Shown: positions 8,463 to 16,716 of the stretch, one piece after another
Layout: the number at the start of each line of letters is the position of its first letter
Numbering within the stretch: position 1 is the stretch's first letter
DNA from: Sphingomonadales bacterium
GTDB lineage: Bacteria; Pseudomonadota; Alphaproteobacteria; Sphingomonadales; Sphingomonadaceae
Length of the DNA stretch: 44,292 nucleotides
Direction: 5' to 3'
Assembly (NCBI GenBank): GCA_027485485.1
Contig: JAIXQY010000157.1
Coordinates: forward strand, 1 to 44,292
The notes under the pieces: model-generated
Database searches by the model: none
Told to the model about the DNA's origin: nothing
The model's input: only the letters and a program-made list of their open reading frames with translations
Made by a program: the position numbers and the translations under genes

Positions 8463-9416
8463 ATGGTGCTTCTATCCGGCAAGGTCGCGATTGTGACAGG
8501 CGGCGGGCGGGGATTGGGCCGCTGCCACGCGCTGGCACTCGCCGCCCACGGTGCAGCGGTGGTAGTGAACGATCTGGGCGGCTCCGTCACCGGTGCTTCC
8601 CCTGACGAAAAGCAGGGGAGCACCGCGGCCGACGTGGTGGCCGAAATCATCGCGATGGGCGGCCAGGCGGTGGCCAACAGCGCCAGCGTCGCCGATTGGT
8701 CCGGGGCCAGAAGCATCATCGATGATGCAGTCGCGGCCTTTGGCGGGCTGGATATCGTCGTCAACAACGCTGGCATCAACCGGCCGGCCAGCCTGATTGA
8801 TCTCACCGAAGCCGATTATGATCTGGAAACCGGCGTCCACCTGAAAGGCACCACCGCCGTGTGCCACCACGCCGCCGCGCTGTGGGCGCGCGAAGGCCGA
8901 AAAGAAGGCCGCGCGATCATCAACACCACATCGCCAGTGGGGGTGCACCCGATGGTGAATGGCGGCCCCTATTGCGCCGCCAAGGCCGGCATCGCCGCGC
9001 TCACCGTGGTGGCAGCGCAGGAGCTGGCAGCCTTGGGCGTGCGCGCCAACGCCATCGCGCCGGCCGCGCGCACCCGCATGGTGATGGCCAGCCCCAGCGT
9101 TGATCAGCTGATGCCAAGATCGGACGGTTTCGATCGCCACCTGCCAGATCATGTCTCGCCGCTGGTGGTCTATCTTGCTTCGTCGCTCAACCGCTTCACC
9201 GGCCGCATCTTTGGCGTCGAAGGCCCGGATGTGGCGCTCTATCAACCGTGGAGCGCCGATTGGCTGGTCACCGGCGATGGCCAGTGGGAGGTGCCTGCAC
9301 TTGCCGACGCGCTCGCCGCCCTGCCCGAACAGGCCCCGATCCGCGCTTTCTATCCCGGCGGGCGCATCGACACGGTGATCCCGCCCAATCGCACGCTGAA
9401 AGCGCTGCGGGGATGA
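8463..9416 (+). CDS. Short-chain dehydrogenase of the MFE-2 / 17-beta-HSD4 type
   Basis: 317 residues, longer than a classical SDR. TGGGRGLGR at residues 11-19 and VVVNDLGGS match the (3R)-hydroxyacyl-CoA dehydrogenase domain of multifunctional enzyme type 2. NNAGINRPA, the catalytic Ser in TTSPVGVHP and YCAAKAG follow. The C-terminal extension (about 60 residues after the SDR core, VEGPDVALYQPW) is typical of bacterial members annotated as SDR without a fixed substrate. A 3-hydroxyacyl-CoA or steroid-like substrate is plausible but not proven. A GAGAGG ribosome site lies about eight bases upstream of the ATG. The stop overlaps the start of the glutathione S-transferase gene (ATGA), so both are one transcription unit. 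Confidence 0.88.
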   Translation: MVLLSGKVAIVTGGGRGLGRCHALALAAHGAAVVVNDLGGSVTGASPDEKQGSTAADVVAEIIAMGGQAVANSASVADWSGARSIIDDAVAAFGGLDIVVNNAGINRPASLIDLTEADYDLETGVHLKGTTAVCHHAAALWAREGRKEGRAIINTTSPVGVHPMVNGGPYCAAKAGIAALTVVAAQELAALGVRANAIAPAARTRMVMASPSVDQLMPRSDGFDRHLPDHVSPLVVYLASSLNRFTGRIFGVEGPDVALYQPWSADWLVTGDGQWEVPALADALAALPEQAPIRAFYPGGRIDTVIPPNRTLKALRG

Positions 9417-10069
9417 CGCCGATCGTCTCGGTGTTTGCCGCGTCCCCGGATGGTGGGCGCGGCCTGGCGCGCGATATGGCGGTGCGCTGGGCGCTGATCG
9501 AGGCCGGGGTGGCCCATGATCTGCGGCCATTGTCGTTCGCCGAACTGAAGACGCCGGAGCACAAGGCCCGCCAACCGTTCGGGCAGATCCCCACCTATGA
9601 AACCGATGGCCAGACCCTGTTCGAATCGGGTGCCATCGTGCTGCACATTGCCGAAGCGCACGACGGCCTGCTGCCCGCCGATCCCGCCGCCCGTGCCCGC
9701 GCCATTGCCTGGATGTTTGCTGCCGTCAGCACCCTGGAGCCGGTGATCGTGGAGCGTGAGGTGGCGGTGCTGGTGGAAGGCGACCGGCCATGGACGCCCG
9801 AGCGCCTGCCACTCATCGCCGCCCGCCTCAAGGCGCGGCTGGCCGATCTTGCCGATGCGTTGGGCGACAAGCCCTGGCTGGAAGATGATTTCAGTGCGGC
9901 CGACATCCTGATGATATGTGCACTGCGCAGACCGGCGGCGATGCTGTTGATGCCCGAATTTCCGGCACTGGCCGCCTATGTTGCGCGCGGCGAGGCCCGC
10001 CCGGCCTTCCTCCGTGCCTTCGCCGATCAGAAGGCGCGCTGGCAGGCCGATCAGGCCCGCCGGGCTTGA
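9413..10069 (+). CDS. Glutathione S-transferase family protein
   Basis: 218 residues. The N-terminal thioredoxin-like domain has the proline turn QIPTYE and the glutathione-binding ESGAI motif (residues 65-75). A helical C-terminal domain follows (DKPWLEDDFSAADILMICALR). The start was moved from the track's 9248 to the ATG at 9413, because the upstream part is a shadow of the SDR gene and this ATG overlaps the SDR stop as ATGA. Bacterial GSTs conjugate or de-glutathionylate small electrophiles or act in catabolism of aromatics. Coupling to the MFE-2-type SDR suggests a shared substrate or detoxification step. The 3' end overlaps the convergent acyltransferase gene by 19 bases. Confidence 0.9.
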   Translation: MTPIVSVFAASPDGGRGLARDMAVRWALIEAGVAHDLRPLSFAELKTPEHKARQPFGQIPTYETDGQTLFESGAIVLHIAEAHDGLLPADPAARARAIAWMFAAVSTLEPVIVEREVAVLVEGDRPWTPERLPLIAARLKARLADLADALGDKPWLEDDFSAADILMICALRRPAAMLLMPEFPALAAYVARGEARPAFLRAFADQKARWQADQARRA

Positions 10070-11139
10070 CGCTTGCGCAGGGCGAGTACGGGCGCTTCGA
10101 TCAGATGCCACGAGGCGGCCGCCAGCAGGGTGACCGGCAGGAAGCCGACCAGCAGCAGTTGCCACCACTGATCAAAGCCAAGAAAATGCTGGATCGTCTG
10201 CAGCACCGGGAAATGCCAGAGATAGACGCCATAGCTGTAATCACCGCCACGATACAGGCGCGGCACCGGCAATTTCTGCAGCCCGGCCCAGGCCACGAGA
10301 TAGGCCGATGGCACGATCATCAGCAGGATCTTCAGCGGAGCCTCGTGCCAGTGGCGACCATCCAGCAGCAGTGAACCGGCCATGATCAGCAGCACACAGG
10401 CGGCGGCGATGCCACCGTGCCAGGGAAGGCGGTGGCGGAACATCCAGATGGTCGCGCCGCCCAGGAAATAGGGATAGAGCAGGCCACCCGCGCCAAAGAT
10501 CTGGCCAACCAGCTTGCCGGCACACCCGGGCAGCGACAGATCCATCGCAGCCAGCACCACCCAGGCCCCGGCCCACCCCAGCGCCAGCACCGGCACCATC
10601 CAGGCGCGCCGGGCAATGCCGCAGGCGACCATGATCGCCATCATCACATAACAGCCGATTTCCCAGCGCACCGTCCACAACGACCCATTGACGACATCGG
10701 GATAGACATTGCCCGCAAACACGCCGGGAAGCCGATATTCCACCAGCGCCGCCAGGTTGCGGGCATGCCGCCAAAAGCCCGGATCGCTGAAATAGTCAGC
10801 CAGCGGCAGGCTGGTGGCGAGCGGCCCGGCCACCAGCATGGCAAAGGCCGTGACCGCAAACAGCGCCGGCAGGATGCGCGCGCCGCGGTTGAGCAGATAA
10901 TCCTTCAACGGCAGGCGCAGCGCCGACGCCGTCACCAGAAAGCCCGACAGGGTGAAGAACATCGGCACCATCAGGCTGAACGGCAGCCACACCGGGCTGG
11001 CCAAGCCGGCTTCGATGCCGCCGGTGGTGAGCGCGATGCAGTGCCAGACCATCACCTCATAGCACAGAACCAGCCGGACCAGATCAAAGCCCGGCCCAAA
11101 GCCGCCGACGGCATCGAGCCGATCCTGAAATGTCTGCAT
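10051..11139 (-). CDS. Acyltransferase-3 (OafA/YrhL-like) membrane protein
   Basis: 362 residues with about ten predicted membrane segments, for example FDLVRLVLCYEVMVWHCIAL near residue 20 with the family's conserved His. A long hydrophobic series follows and ends in VGFLPVTLLAAASWHLIEAPV. Members transfer acyl groups to carbohydrates of LPS O-antigen, capsule, glycolipids or nodulation factors across the inner membrane. No SGNH periplasmic domain is attached. A neighbouring sugar-polymer locus is not seen, so the acceptor is unknown. It is convergent with the GST gene and divergent from the VWA gene across 127 bases. Confidence 0.88.
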   Translation of the reverse strand: MQTFQDRLDAVGGFGPGFDLVRLVLCYEVMVWHCIALTTGGIEAGLASPVWLPFSLMVPMFFTLSGFLVTASALRLPLKDYLLNRGARILPALFAVTAFAMLVAGPLATSLPLADYFSDPGFWRHARNLAALVEYRLPGVFAGNVYPDVVNGSLWTVRWEIGCYVMMAIMVACGIARRAWMVPVLALGWAGAWVVLAAMDLSLPGCAGKLVGQIFGAGGLLYPYFLGGATIWMFRHRLPWHGGIAAACVLLIMAGSLLLDGRHWHEAPLKILLMIVPSAYLVAWAGLQKLPVPRLYRGGDYSYGVYLWHFPVLQTIQHFLGFDQWWQLLLVGFLPVTLLAAASWHLIEAPVLALRKRQARRA

Positions 11140-11266
11140 GCCATGCTGCCCCTGAAACCCCGGCCGGTATAGAAATGGCTCTTCACGCTGTCCAGCGCGG
11201 CACCCCTTATTTCCCCTGTCAACATCACCTACTGGCGGCCGCAGCCGGCGCTGCTATGATGGAGGC

Positions 11267-12445
11267 ATGTTTCTGACCTTCCTTGAAGAGCTTCGCGCCG
11301 CGAAAATCCCGGCTTCCATGAAGGAGCATCTGATCCTGCTGGAAGCGCTGAAGAGTGACGCGATCGATTTTTCGATCACCGATTTCTATTATCTGGCGCG
11401 CGCCACCTATGTGAAGGACGAAGGCCTGCTCGACCGGTTCGACATGGTGTTTGGCAAGGTCTTCAAGGGCTTGGAGCCAACGCTTGAGACCGGCGAGACG
11501 GAGATTCCGGCCGAGTGGCTCAAGGCGCTGGCCGAGATGAACCTGACCGAGGAAGAGCGCGCCGAGCTGGAAAAAATGGGCTGGGACAAGCTCATGGAAA
11601 CACTCCAGAAACGGCTGGAGGAACAGAAGAAGCGCCATGAAGGCGGGAACAAGTGGATCGGCACGGCGGGCAAATCGCCGTTCGGAGCCCAGGGCGACAA
11701 TCCCGAAGGCGTGCGCATCGGCCAGAAGGATGGCCGCAAGCAGAGCGCGGTGAAAGTCTGGGACAAGCGCGAGTTCAAGAATCTCGATGGCACCGTCGAA
11801 CTGGGCACCCGCAACATCAAGGTGGCGCTGCGCCGCTTGCGCCGCTTTGCCCGCGAAGGCGCGGCCGATGAGCTTGATCTGGATTCCACCATCCGCGGCA
11901 CCGCCAAGCAGGGCTGGCTCGATATCGTCATGCGCCCGGAACGGCACAATGCGGTGAAGCTGCTGCTGATGCTGGATGTCGGCGGTTCGATGGACCCCTA
12001 TATCAAGCTGTGCGAGGAGCTGTTCTCGGCGGCGAAATCCGAATTCAAGCATCTGGAATTCTTCTATTTCCACAACTGCCCCTATGAGGCGGTGTGGAAA
12101 GACAACAAGCGCCGCTGGACCGAGCGCACCCCGATGATGGATGTGCTCCACAAATTCCCGCATGATTACAAGCTGGTGTTCGTTGGCGACGCATCGATGA
12201 GCCCTTATGAGATCACCTATGCCGGCGGCAGCACCGAACATTGGAACGAGGAACCCGGTGAGGCCTGGCTGCGCCGGATGACCGATGTGTATCACAGCTC
12301 GGTCTGGCTCAACCCGATCCCCGAGAAGCATTGGGACAATGGCCAGTCGATCCGCATGATCCGGGAGATCATGAACAACCGCATGTTCCCGCTCACCCTC
12401 GATGGTCTGGATCGCGGGATGCGCGAGTTGAGCCGCAAGAAATGA
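11267..12445 (+). CDS. CoxE-like VWA-domain protein (MoxR partner)
   Basis: 392 residues. The N-terminus MFLTFLEELRAAKIP is the characteristic opening of this family. A charged helical linker covers residues 90-165. The C-terminal VWA domain carries a MIDAS-like LMLDVGGSMD (Asp237 to Ser241) with metal-binding Asp and Ser/Gly positions, followed by FYFHNCPYE and VFVGDASMSPYE. Such VWA proteins work with MoxR ATPases in metal-cofactor insertion or complex maturation. In the genomes I know of, the two genes are usually adjacent; here they are separated by seven genes. The GGAGG directly before the ATG (one base gap) is too close to be ideal, so initiation may be weak or another start may be used. 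The gene shares a bidirectional terminator with pntB. Confidence 0.88.
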   Translation: MFLTFLEELRAAKIPASMKEHLILLEALKSDAIDFSITDFYYLARATYVKDEGLLDRFDMVFGKVFKGLEPTLETGETEIPAEWLKALAEMNLTEEERAELEKMGWDKLMETLQKRLEEQKKRHEGGNKWIGTAGKSPFGAQGDNPEGVRIGQKDGRKQSAVKVWDKREFKNLDGTVELGTRNIKVALRRLRRFAREGAADELDLDSTIRGTAKQGWLDIVMRPERHNAVKLLLMLDVGGSMDPYIKLCEELFSAAKSEFKHLEFFYFHNCPYEAVWKDNKRRWTERTPMMDVLHKFPHDYKLVFVGDASMSPYEITYAGGSTEHWNEEPGEAWLRRMTDVYHSSVWLNPIPEKHWDNGQSIRMIREIMNNRMFPLTLDGLDRGMRELSRKK

Positions 12446-12502
12446 GCCGCTGAAAGCTGGTCAGGCCAAGCCGCCGCATTCAGCATCCTCTCGCGCAACA
12501 AA

Positions 12503-12528
12503 AAAGGGCGGCCCTCAGGCCGCCCTTT
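12503..12528. terminator. Bidirectional rho-independent terminator between VWA gene and pntB
   Basis: An 11-bp perfect stem (AAAGGGCGGCC / GGCCGCCCTTT) with a 4-base loop (CTCA) sits 31 bases after the pntB stop. On the minus strand the stem is followed by a T6 tract, which makes it a strong terminator for the pnt operon. On the plus strand only TTT follows, so it works less well for the VWA gene, which ends 57 bases upstream. Confidence 0.9.
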
Positions 12529-12558
12529 CCCGTTTGCCGTCTGGCGCTTTCGCGCGGA

Positions 12559-14001
12559 TCAGTGCCCGCCGCCGTTCAGCGCCTTGACGATATTTTCCAC
12601 CATCTTCTTGGCATCCGCCAGCAACATCATGGTGTTGTCGGCATAGAACACTGGGTTGTCGACGCCGGCATAGCCCACGCCGCCCATCGAGCGCTTGATG
12701 AACAGCACGGTCTTGGCCTTTTCCACGTCCAGGATCGGCATGCCATAGATGGGCGAGGTCTTGTCGGTCTTGGCGAGCGGGTTGGTCACGTCGTTGGCCC
12801 CGATGACGAAGGCCACGTCGCATTGGCCGAACTCGCTGTTGATGTCTTCCAGTTCGAACACTTCGTCATAAGGCACATTGGCTTCGGCCAGCAGCACGTT
12901 CATGTGGCCGGGCATGCGGCCAGCCACCGGGTGGATGGCATATTTGACGCTCACGCCTTCCTTCTTCAGCAGCTCACCCATTTCGCGCAGCGCGTGCTGG
13001 GCTTGGGACACCGCCATGCCGTAACCCGGCACGATGATGACGCTTTCGGCATTTTGCATGATGAAGGCCGCATCGTCGGCCGAACCGGCCTTGTAGCTCT
13101 TGGCCGGGCCAGAGGCCTTGGCACCACCAGCATCAGCCTCGGCGCCAAAGCCGCCGGCGATCACGCTGATGAAGCTGCGGTTCATGGCGCGGCACATGAT
13201 GTACGAAAGGATGGCGCCCGAAGAGCCTACCAGCGCGCCGGTGATGATCATCGCAGTGTTCTGCAGGGTGAAGCCCATCGCCGCGGCCGCCCAACCCGAA
13301 TAGCTGTTGAGCATCGAGATGACGACCGGCATGTCCGCCCCGCCGATCGGGATGATCAGCGTGACACCGATCAGGAACGACAGGCCCAGGATGATCCACA
13401 GCAGCGGGCCCTGGCCGGCAGCAGCGGTTGCATCGATGGCGAAAAAGGCGGTTAGGCCGAGAATGCCGGCCAGCACGCCCAGGTTCAGCACATGGCGGCC
13501 CGGCAGCAGGATCGGGGAGCCTGACATGCGGCCCGACAATTTCAGGAAGGCGATGATCGAGCCCGAGAAGGTGATGGCGCCGATGGCGATGCCCAGGCCC
13601 ATTTCGACGCGGGACACGGCAAGGATCGAGCCTTCGGCATCCACAATGCCAAAGGCGGCCGGGTTGAGATAGGCGGCGCAACCGACGAGCACGGCGGCCA
13701 TGCCAACCAGGCTGTGGAAGCCGGCGACCAGTTCGGGCATCGCCGTCATCTGGATGCGCTGGGCAATCACCCAGCCAATGCCGCCGCCGATGGCGATGGC
13801 ACCGATGATCAGCGGCAAGCCGGTTGGGTGCAGCACCAGCGTGGTGCCAACCGCCAGCGCCATGCCGATCATGCCATTGCGGTTGCCCGCCTGGGACGAT
13901 TCTGGCGAGGACAGCCCACGCAGGGCGAGGATGAAGAGAACGCCAGCGGCGAGATAGGCCAGAACGGCCCAGGCCGGGGTGGCAGCGACTGCATGTTCCA
14001 T
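12559..14001 (-). CDS. pntB: NAD(P) transhydrogenase subunit beta
   Basis: 480 residues from the ATG at 13999-14001. The track's 46-residue extension is rejected because it overlaps pntA2 out of frame and a GGGGCAG site precedes 14001. The N-terminal two thirds is a run of membrane helices (domain II). The C-terminal part is the NADP(H)-binding domain III, with the GYGMAVSQAQHALRE fingerprint and KRSMGGVGYAGVDN near the end. PntB with the alpha parts couples proton translocation across the inner membrane to hydride transfer from NADH to NADP+. It is the last gene of the coxIV-pntA1-pntA2-pntB operon and is followed by a strong terminator. Confidence 0.96.
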   Translation of the reverse strand: MEHAVAATPAWAVLAYLAAGVLFILALRGLSSPESSQAGNRNGMIGMALAVGTTLVLHPTGLPLIIGAIAIGGGIGWVIAQRIQMTAMPELVAGFHSLVGMAAVLVGCAAYLNPAAFGIVDAEGSILAVSRVEMGLGIAIGAITFSGSIIAFLKLSGRMSGSPILLPGRHVLNLGVLAGILGLTAFFAIDATAAAGQGPLLWIILGLSFLIGVTLIIPIGGADMPVVISMLNSYSGWAAAAMGFTLQNTAMIITGALVGSSGAILSYIMCRAMNRSFISVIAGGFGAEADAGGAKASGPAKSYKAGSADDAAFIMQNAESVIIVPGYGMAVSQAQHALREMGELLKKEGVSVKYAIHPVAGRMPGHMNVLLAEANVPYDEVFELEDINSEFGQCDVAFVIGANDVTNPLAKTDKTSPIYGMPILDVEKAKTVLFIKRSMGGVGYAGVDNPVFYADNTMMLLADAKKMVENIVKALNGGGH

Positions 14002-14018
14002 GGATTCTGCCCCTGCCC

Positions 14019-14330
14019 TTACTTCGAAGCCGCCGGCTTCTTTTCTTTTTTCTTGTACATGGCGAGCATGCGGCGCGTGACGGCGAAGCCGCCAAAGATG
14101 TTCACGCTGGCCAGCACGACGCCGAGCAGGCCCAGCCACATCGACAGGCCACCGCCTTCAGTGATGGCACCCGCCGCGGCCGCGATCAGCGCGCCGACGA
14201 TGATCACCGATGAAATGGCGTTGGTGACGGCCATCAACGGCGTGTGCAGCGCCGGGGTGACCGACCACACGACATAATAGCCGACGAACACCGCCAGCAC
14301 GAAAATCGACAGGATCGACAGGAAATCCAT
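14019..14330 (-). CDS. pntA2: NAD(P) transhydrogenase subunit alpha, membrane part
   Basis: 103 residues with three hydrophobic segments (LSILSIFVLAVFVGYYVVW, ISSVIIVGALIAAAAG, WLGLLGVVLASVNIFGG) and a Lys-rich tail (KKKEKKPAASK). This corresponds to the C-terminal membrane portion of E. coli PntA, separate here as in many alphaproteobacteria (pntAB). It forms part of the proton channel with PntB. It lies 12 bases after pntA1 and 17 bases before pntB. Confidence 0.95.
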   Translation of the reverse strand: MDFLSILSIFVLAVFVGYYVVWSVTPALHTPLMAVTNAISSVIIVGALIAAAAGAITEGGGLSMWLGLLGVVLASVNIFGGFAVTRRMLAMYKKKEKKPAASK

Positions 14331-14342
14331 CTGACTTGCCCC

Positions 14343-15470
14343 TTAACCCAGCAGCCGTTCGTGGACGATCTTGCCGCCCTCGGTCAGCTTGATGCCCTTC
14401 ACGATATCATCATCGGCGGGCCATTCGGCAGACTTGGCCTCCTTGTTCCAGAAGGCCGAGATCATGTTGAAGAAATTGCGGCTGAACAGGGCCGACGCAT
14501 CGGGCGCGACGCGGCTGGCCGGGTTCGAATGCCCGATGATCTTCACGCCATGACGCTCGACAATCTGGCCGGCCACGGCACCTTCGACGTTGCCGCCGCT
14601 GTCCACCGCCAGATCGACCACAACGCTGCCCGGCCGCATGGAGGCAAGCTGCGCATCGGTGATCAGGCGCGGTGCTGGCCGGCCCGGGATCAACGCGGTG
14701 GTGATGACGATATCCTGCTTGGCGATATGGGCCGACACCAGCTCGGCCTGCGCCGCCTTGTACTCGTCGCTCATCTCGGTGGCATAACCGCCAGCGCCTT
14801 CGCCGGAAATCCCGGCAACCTTCTCGACGAAGATCGCCTTGGCGCCCAGCGATTCAATCTGTTCCTTGGTGGCCGAGCGCACATCGGTGGCCGACACGAT
14901 CGCCCCCAGGCGGCGGGCGGTGGCAATGGCCTGCAGGCCGGCGACACCCACACCCATGATGAAGGCGCGGGCGGCCGAAATGGTGCCCGCCGCCGTCATC
15001 ATCATCGGAAAGGCGCGGCCATAGGCTTCGCCGGCGTCGATCACCGCCTTGTATCCGGCCAGGTTGGACTGGCTGGACAGCACGTCCATCGATTGGGCGC
15101 GCGTGGTGCGCGGCATGAATTCCATGGCATAGGTGATCAAGCCAGCCCCGGCATAGGCCTCGATCTTGGCGCGATCGTTGAACGGGGACATGATGGCCGC
15201 CACGATGGTGCCGCTGGCAATGCCGGGCAGATCGGCCAGCTGCGGCGCCTGGATGCCCAGCACCATCTGCGCACCGGCAATCACTTCGGCGCGGCCGTCC
15301 ACGATCGCGCCGGCCGCTTCATAATCGGCATCGGCGATGCGCGCACCGGCACCGGCGCCGCGCTCCACCGCGACACTGGCGCCCAGCGCGATCAGCTTCT
15401 TCACCGTTTCCGGCGTTGCCCCGACACGGCTTTCGTTGGCCGCAATTTCCTTCAGCACCGCAAATTTCAT
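14343..15470 (-). CDS. pntA1: NAD(P) transhydrogenase subunit alpha, NAD-binding part
   Basis: 375 residues, the soluble domain I of transhydrogenase. The N-terminus MKFAVLKEIAANESRVGATPETV and the Rossmann segment GVGVAGLQAIATARRLGA near residue 175 match the family, which is related to alanine dehydrogenase. It binds NAD(H) on the cytoplasmic face and passes hydride to NADP bound by PntB. The protein ends without membrane helices; those are in pntA2. The aa3-oxidase subunit IV gene lies 22 bases upstream on the same strand. Confidence 0.96.
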   Translation of the reverse strand: MKFAVLKEIAANESRVGATPETVKKLIALGASVAVERGAGAGARIADADYEAAGAIVDGRAEVIAGAQMVLGIQAPQLADLPGIASGTIVAAIMSPFNDRAKIEAYAGAGLITYAMEFMPRTTRAQSMDVLSSQSNLAGYKAVIDAGEAYGRAFPMMMTAAGTISAARAFIMGVGVAGLQAIATARRLGAIVSATDVRSATKEQIESLGAKAIFVEKVAGISGEGAGGYATEMSDEYKAAQAELVSAHIAKQDIVITTALIPGRPAPRLITDAQLASMRPGSVVVDLAVDSGGNVEGAVAGQIVERHGVKIIGHSNPASRVAPDASALFSRNFFNMISAFWNKEAKSAEWPADDDIVKGIKLTEGGKIVHERLLG

Positions 15471-15492
15471 GGCCGCCCCCTGCCTACGTCAA

Positions 15493-15618
15493 TCAGACCA
15501 GGAACACATACAGCGCCAGCACCACGGCAACGACAAAGATCGTTCCCCACTTGGTGGCGGCGGTGAAGCCCGAATAGGTCGACTTGTGACCGTCCATCGG
15601 ATGATTGTTGCTGGCCAT
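15493..15618 (-). CDS. aa3-type cytochrome c oxidase subunit IV
   Basis: A 41-residue protein too short for the ORF track. I translated it by hand from the minus strand: a polar N-terminus (MASNNHPMDGHKSTYSGFT), then AATKWGTI and one C-terminal hydrophobic helix ending LALYVFLV. This matches the small bacterial aa3-oxidase subunit IV family, in which a single helix packs against the oxidase core. It is the first gene of the pnt operon, 22 bases upstream of pntA1. The other oxidase genes are not in the window. A GAGGG element lies about a dozen bases upstream of the ATG. The 105 bases between it and folP hold the probable operon promoter, but I see no convincing -35/-10 pair. Confidence 0.88.
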   Translation of the reverse strand: MASNNHPMDGHKSTYSGFTAATKWGTIFVVAVVLALYVFLV

Positions 15619-15723
15619 GGCTGGCGTAACCCTCAAAAATTGCGTTTCCACGTTGCACTGCCGCAAAGGCTGTGGCTCGCCTGTTAGCAGAGTATTCGGC
15701 GCTGTGAAGGGGCTGCGGCCCTG

Positions 15724-16716
15724 TCAGGGCAGACAGGGATGCGCCGCGGCCCAGAGTTTCAGGGCCTGAACGGTTTCGGGCACATCATGCACGCGCAGCA
15801 TCTGCACCCCGGCATTGGCCCCGGCCAACGCAATGGCGAGGCTGCCGGGCAGGCGCGCTTCCACCGGTTCATCGGCAGAGACCTTGCCAATCAACGACTT
15901 GCGGCTGGCACCCAGCAGGATGGGCACACCCAGCCCGTGCAGCAGCGCCAGCCCCTTCAGCAGGGCCAGATTGTGCACCAGCCCCTTGCCAAAGCCGATG
16001 CCGGGATCGGCGATGATGGCGTCCAGCGCCACGCCGCCGGCCTGAACTGCGGCAATCCGTCCCTCCAGCCAGTCGAACACATCCAGCAGCGCATCATCAT
16101 AGTGCGGGGCCTGCTGCATGGTTTCCGGCGTGCCCTGGTGGTGCATCAACACCACCGGCGCACCGCTGCCCGCCACCAGCGCCAGCGCGGCCGGATCATG
16201 GCCAAGCGCGCTGACATCGTTGACCAGCATCGCACCGGCCGCCAGGGCTTCGCGCATCACCCCAGCCTTGCGCGTGTCGATCGACCAAGCCAGACCGGCA
16301 AGCGCCGGAAACAGGCCAGCCAAACGGGCCAATTCGTCACCCACACTCAGTTCGGCGGCACCGGGGCGGGTGGATTCGCCACCAACATCGATCAAATGGG
16401 CACCATCGGCCAGCATCTGCCGCGCCGCCGCACCGGCCGTGGCGCTGTCCGCATGACGCCCGCCGTCCGAAAAACTGTCAGGCGTGACGTTCAATATGCC
16501 CATCACCAGCGGCATCTGGCCCGCGCCCAGACGCCCCAGCAGCCGCCGTGGCCGGATGAGCCGCTCCAGCCAGTCCGCCGGCACTGCGTCAGCCGCGATC
16601 ACGCCTTCGCTGCCGGCCCTGGTGAGCACTTCGGCGCGCGCAAAGGAAAAGGGGCCGCCGGCCAGCGGCAGCCCCTCTCCTTGCGTGATTATCGGGCGAT
16701 AATAACGTCTTACCAC
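15724..16716 (-). CDS. folP: Dihydropteroate synthase
   Basis: 330 residues. The DHPS core starts with PLVMGILNVTPDSFSDGG near residue 70, then LIDVGGESTRPGA, the SIDTRK strand and GIGFGKG near the pterin site. It condenses p-aminobenzoate with dihydropterin pyrophosphate in folate synthesis and is the target of sulfonamides. About 65 residues precede the core (YYRPIITQGEGLPLAGGP...), an extension I recognise from sphingomonad FolP. The track start is a GTG that overlaps the M13 peptidase stop by seven bases. A terminator-like hairpin falls inside the extension, so a later start cannot be excluded. Confidence 0.92.
   Translation of the reverse strand: MVRRYYRPIITQGEGLPLAGGPFSFARAEVLTRAGSEGVIAADAVPADWLERLIRPRRLLGRLGAGQMPLVMGILNVTPDSFSDGGRHADSATAGAAARQMLADGAHLIDVGGESTRPGAAELSVGDELARLAGLFPALAGLAWSIDTRKAGVMREALAAGAMLVNDVSALGHDPAALALVAGSGAPVVLMHHQGTPETMQQAPHYDDALLDVFDWLEGRIAAVQAGGVALDAIIADPGIGFGKGLVHNLALLKGLALLHGLGVPILLGASRKSLIGKVSADEPVEARLPGSLAIALAGANAGVQMLRVHDVPETVQALKLWAAAHPCLP
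16651..16675 (-). terminator. Terminator-like hairpin inside the folP 5' coding region
   Basis: On the minus strand GGGGCTGCCG pairs with CGGCGGCCCC (one G-U wobble) around a five-base loop and is followed by TTTTCC. It lies about 35 bases after the M13 peptidase stop and within the first 25 codons of the called folP. It could attenuate read-through from the peptidase gene, or mean that folP starts further down. High GC content makes chance hairpins common. Confidence 0.4.

Noticed and set aside
14002-14139. N-terminal extension of pntB
   Set aside because: It overlaps pntA2 in another frame; the ATG at 14001 has a ribosome site and starts the known N-terminus.
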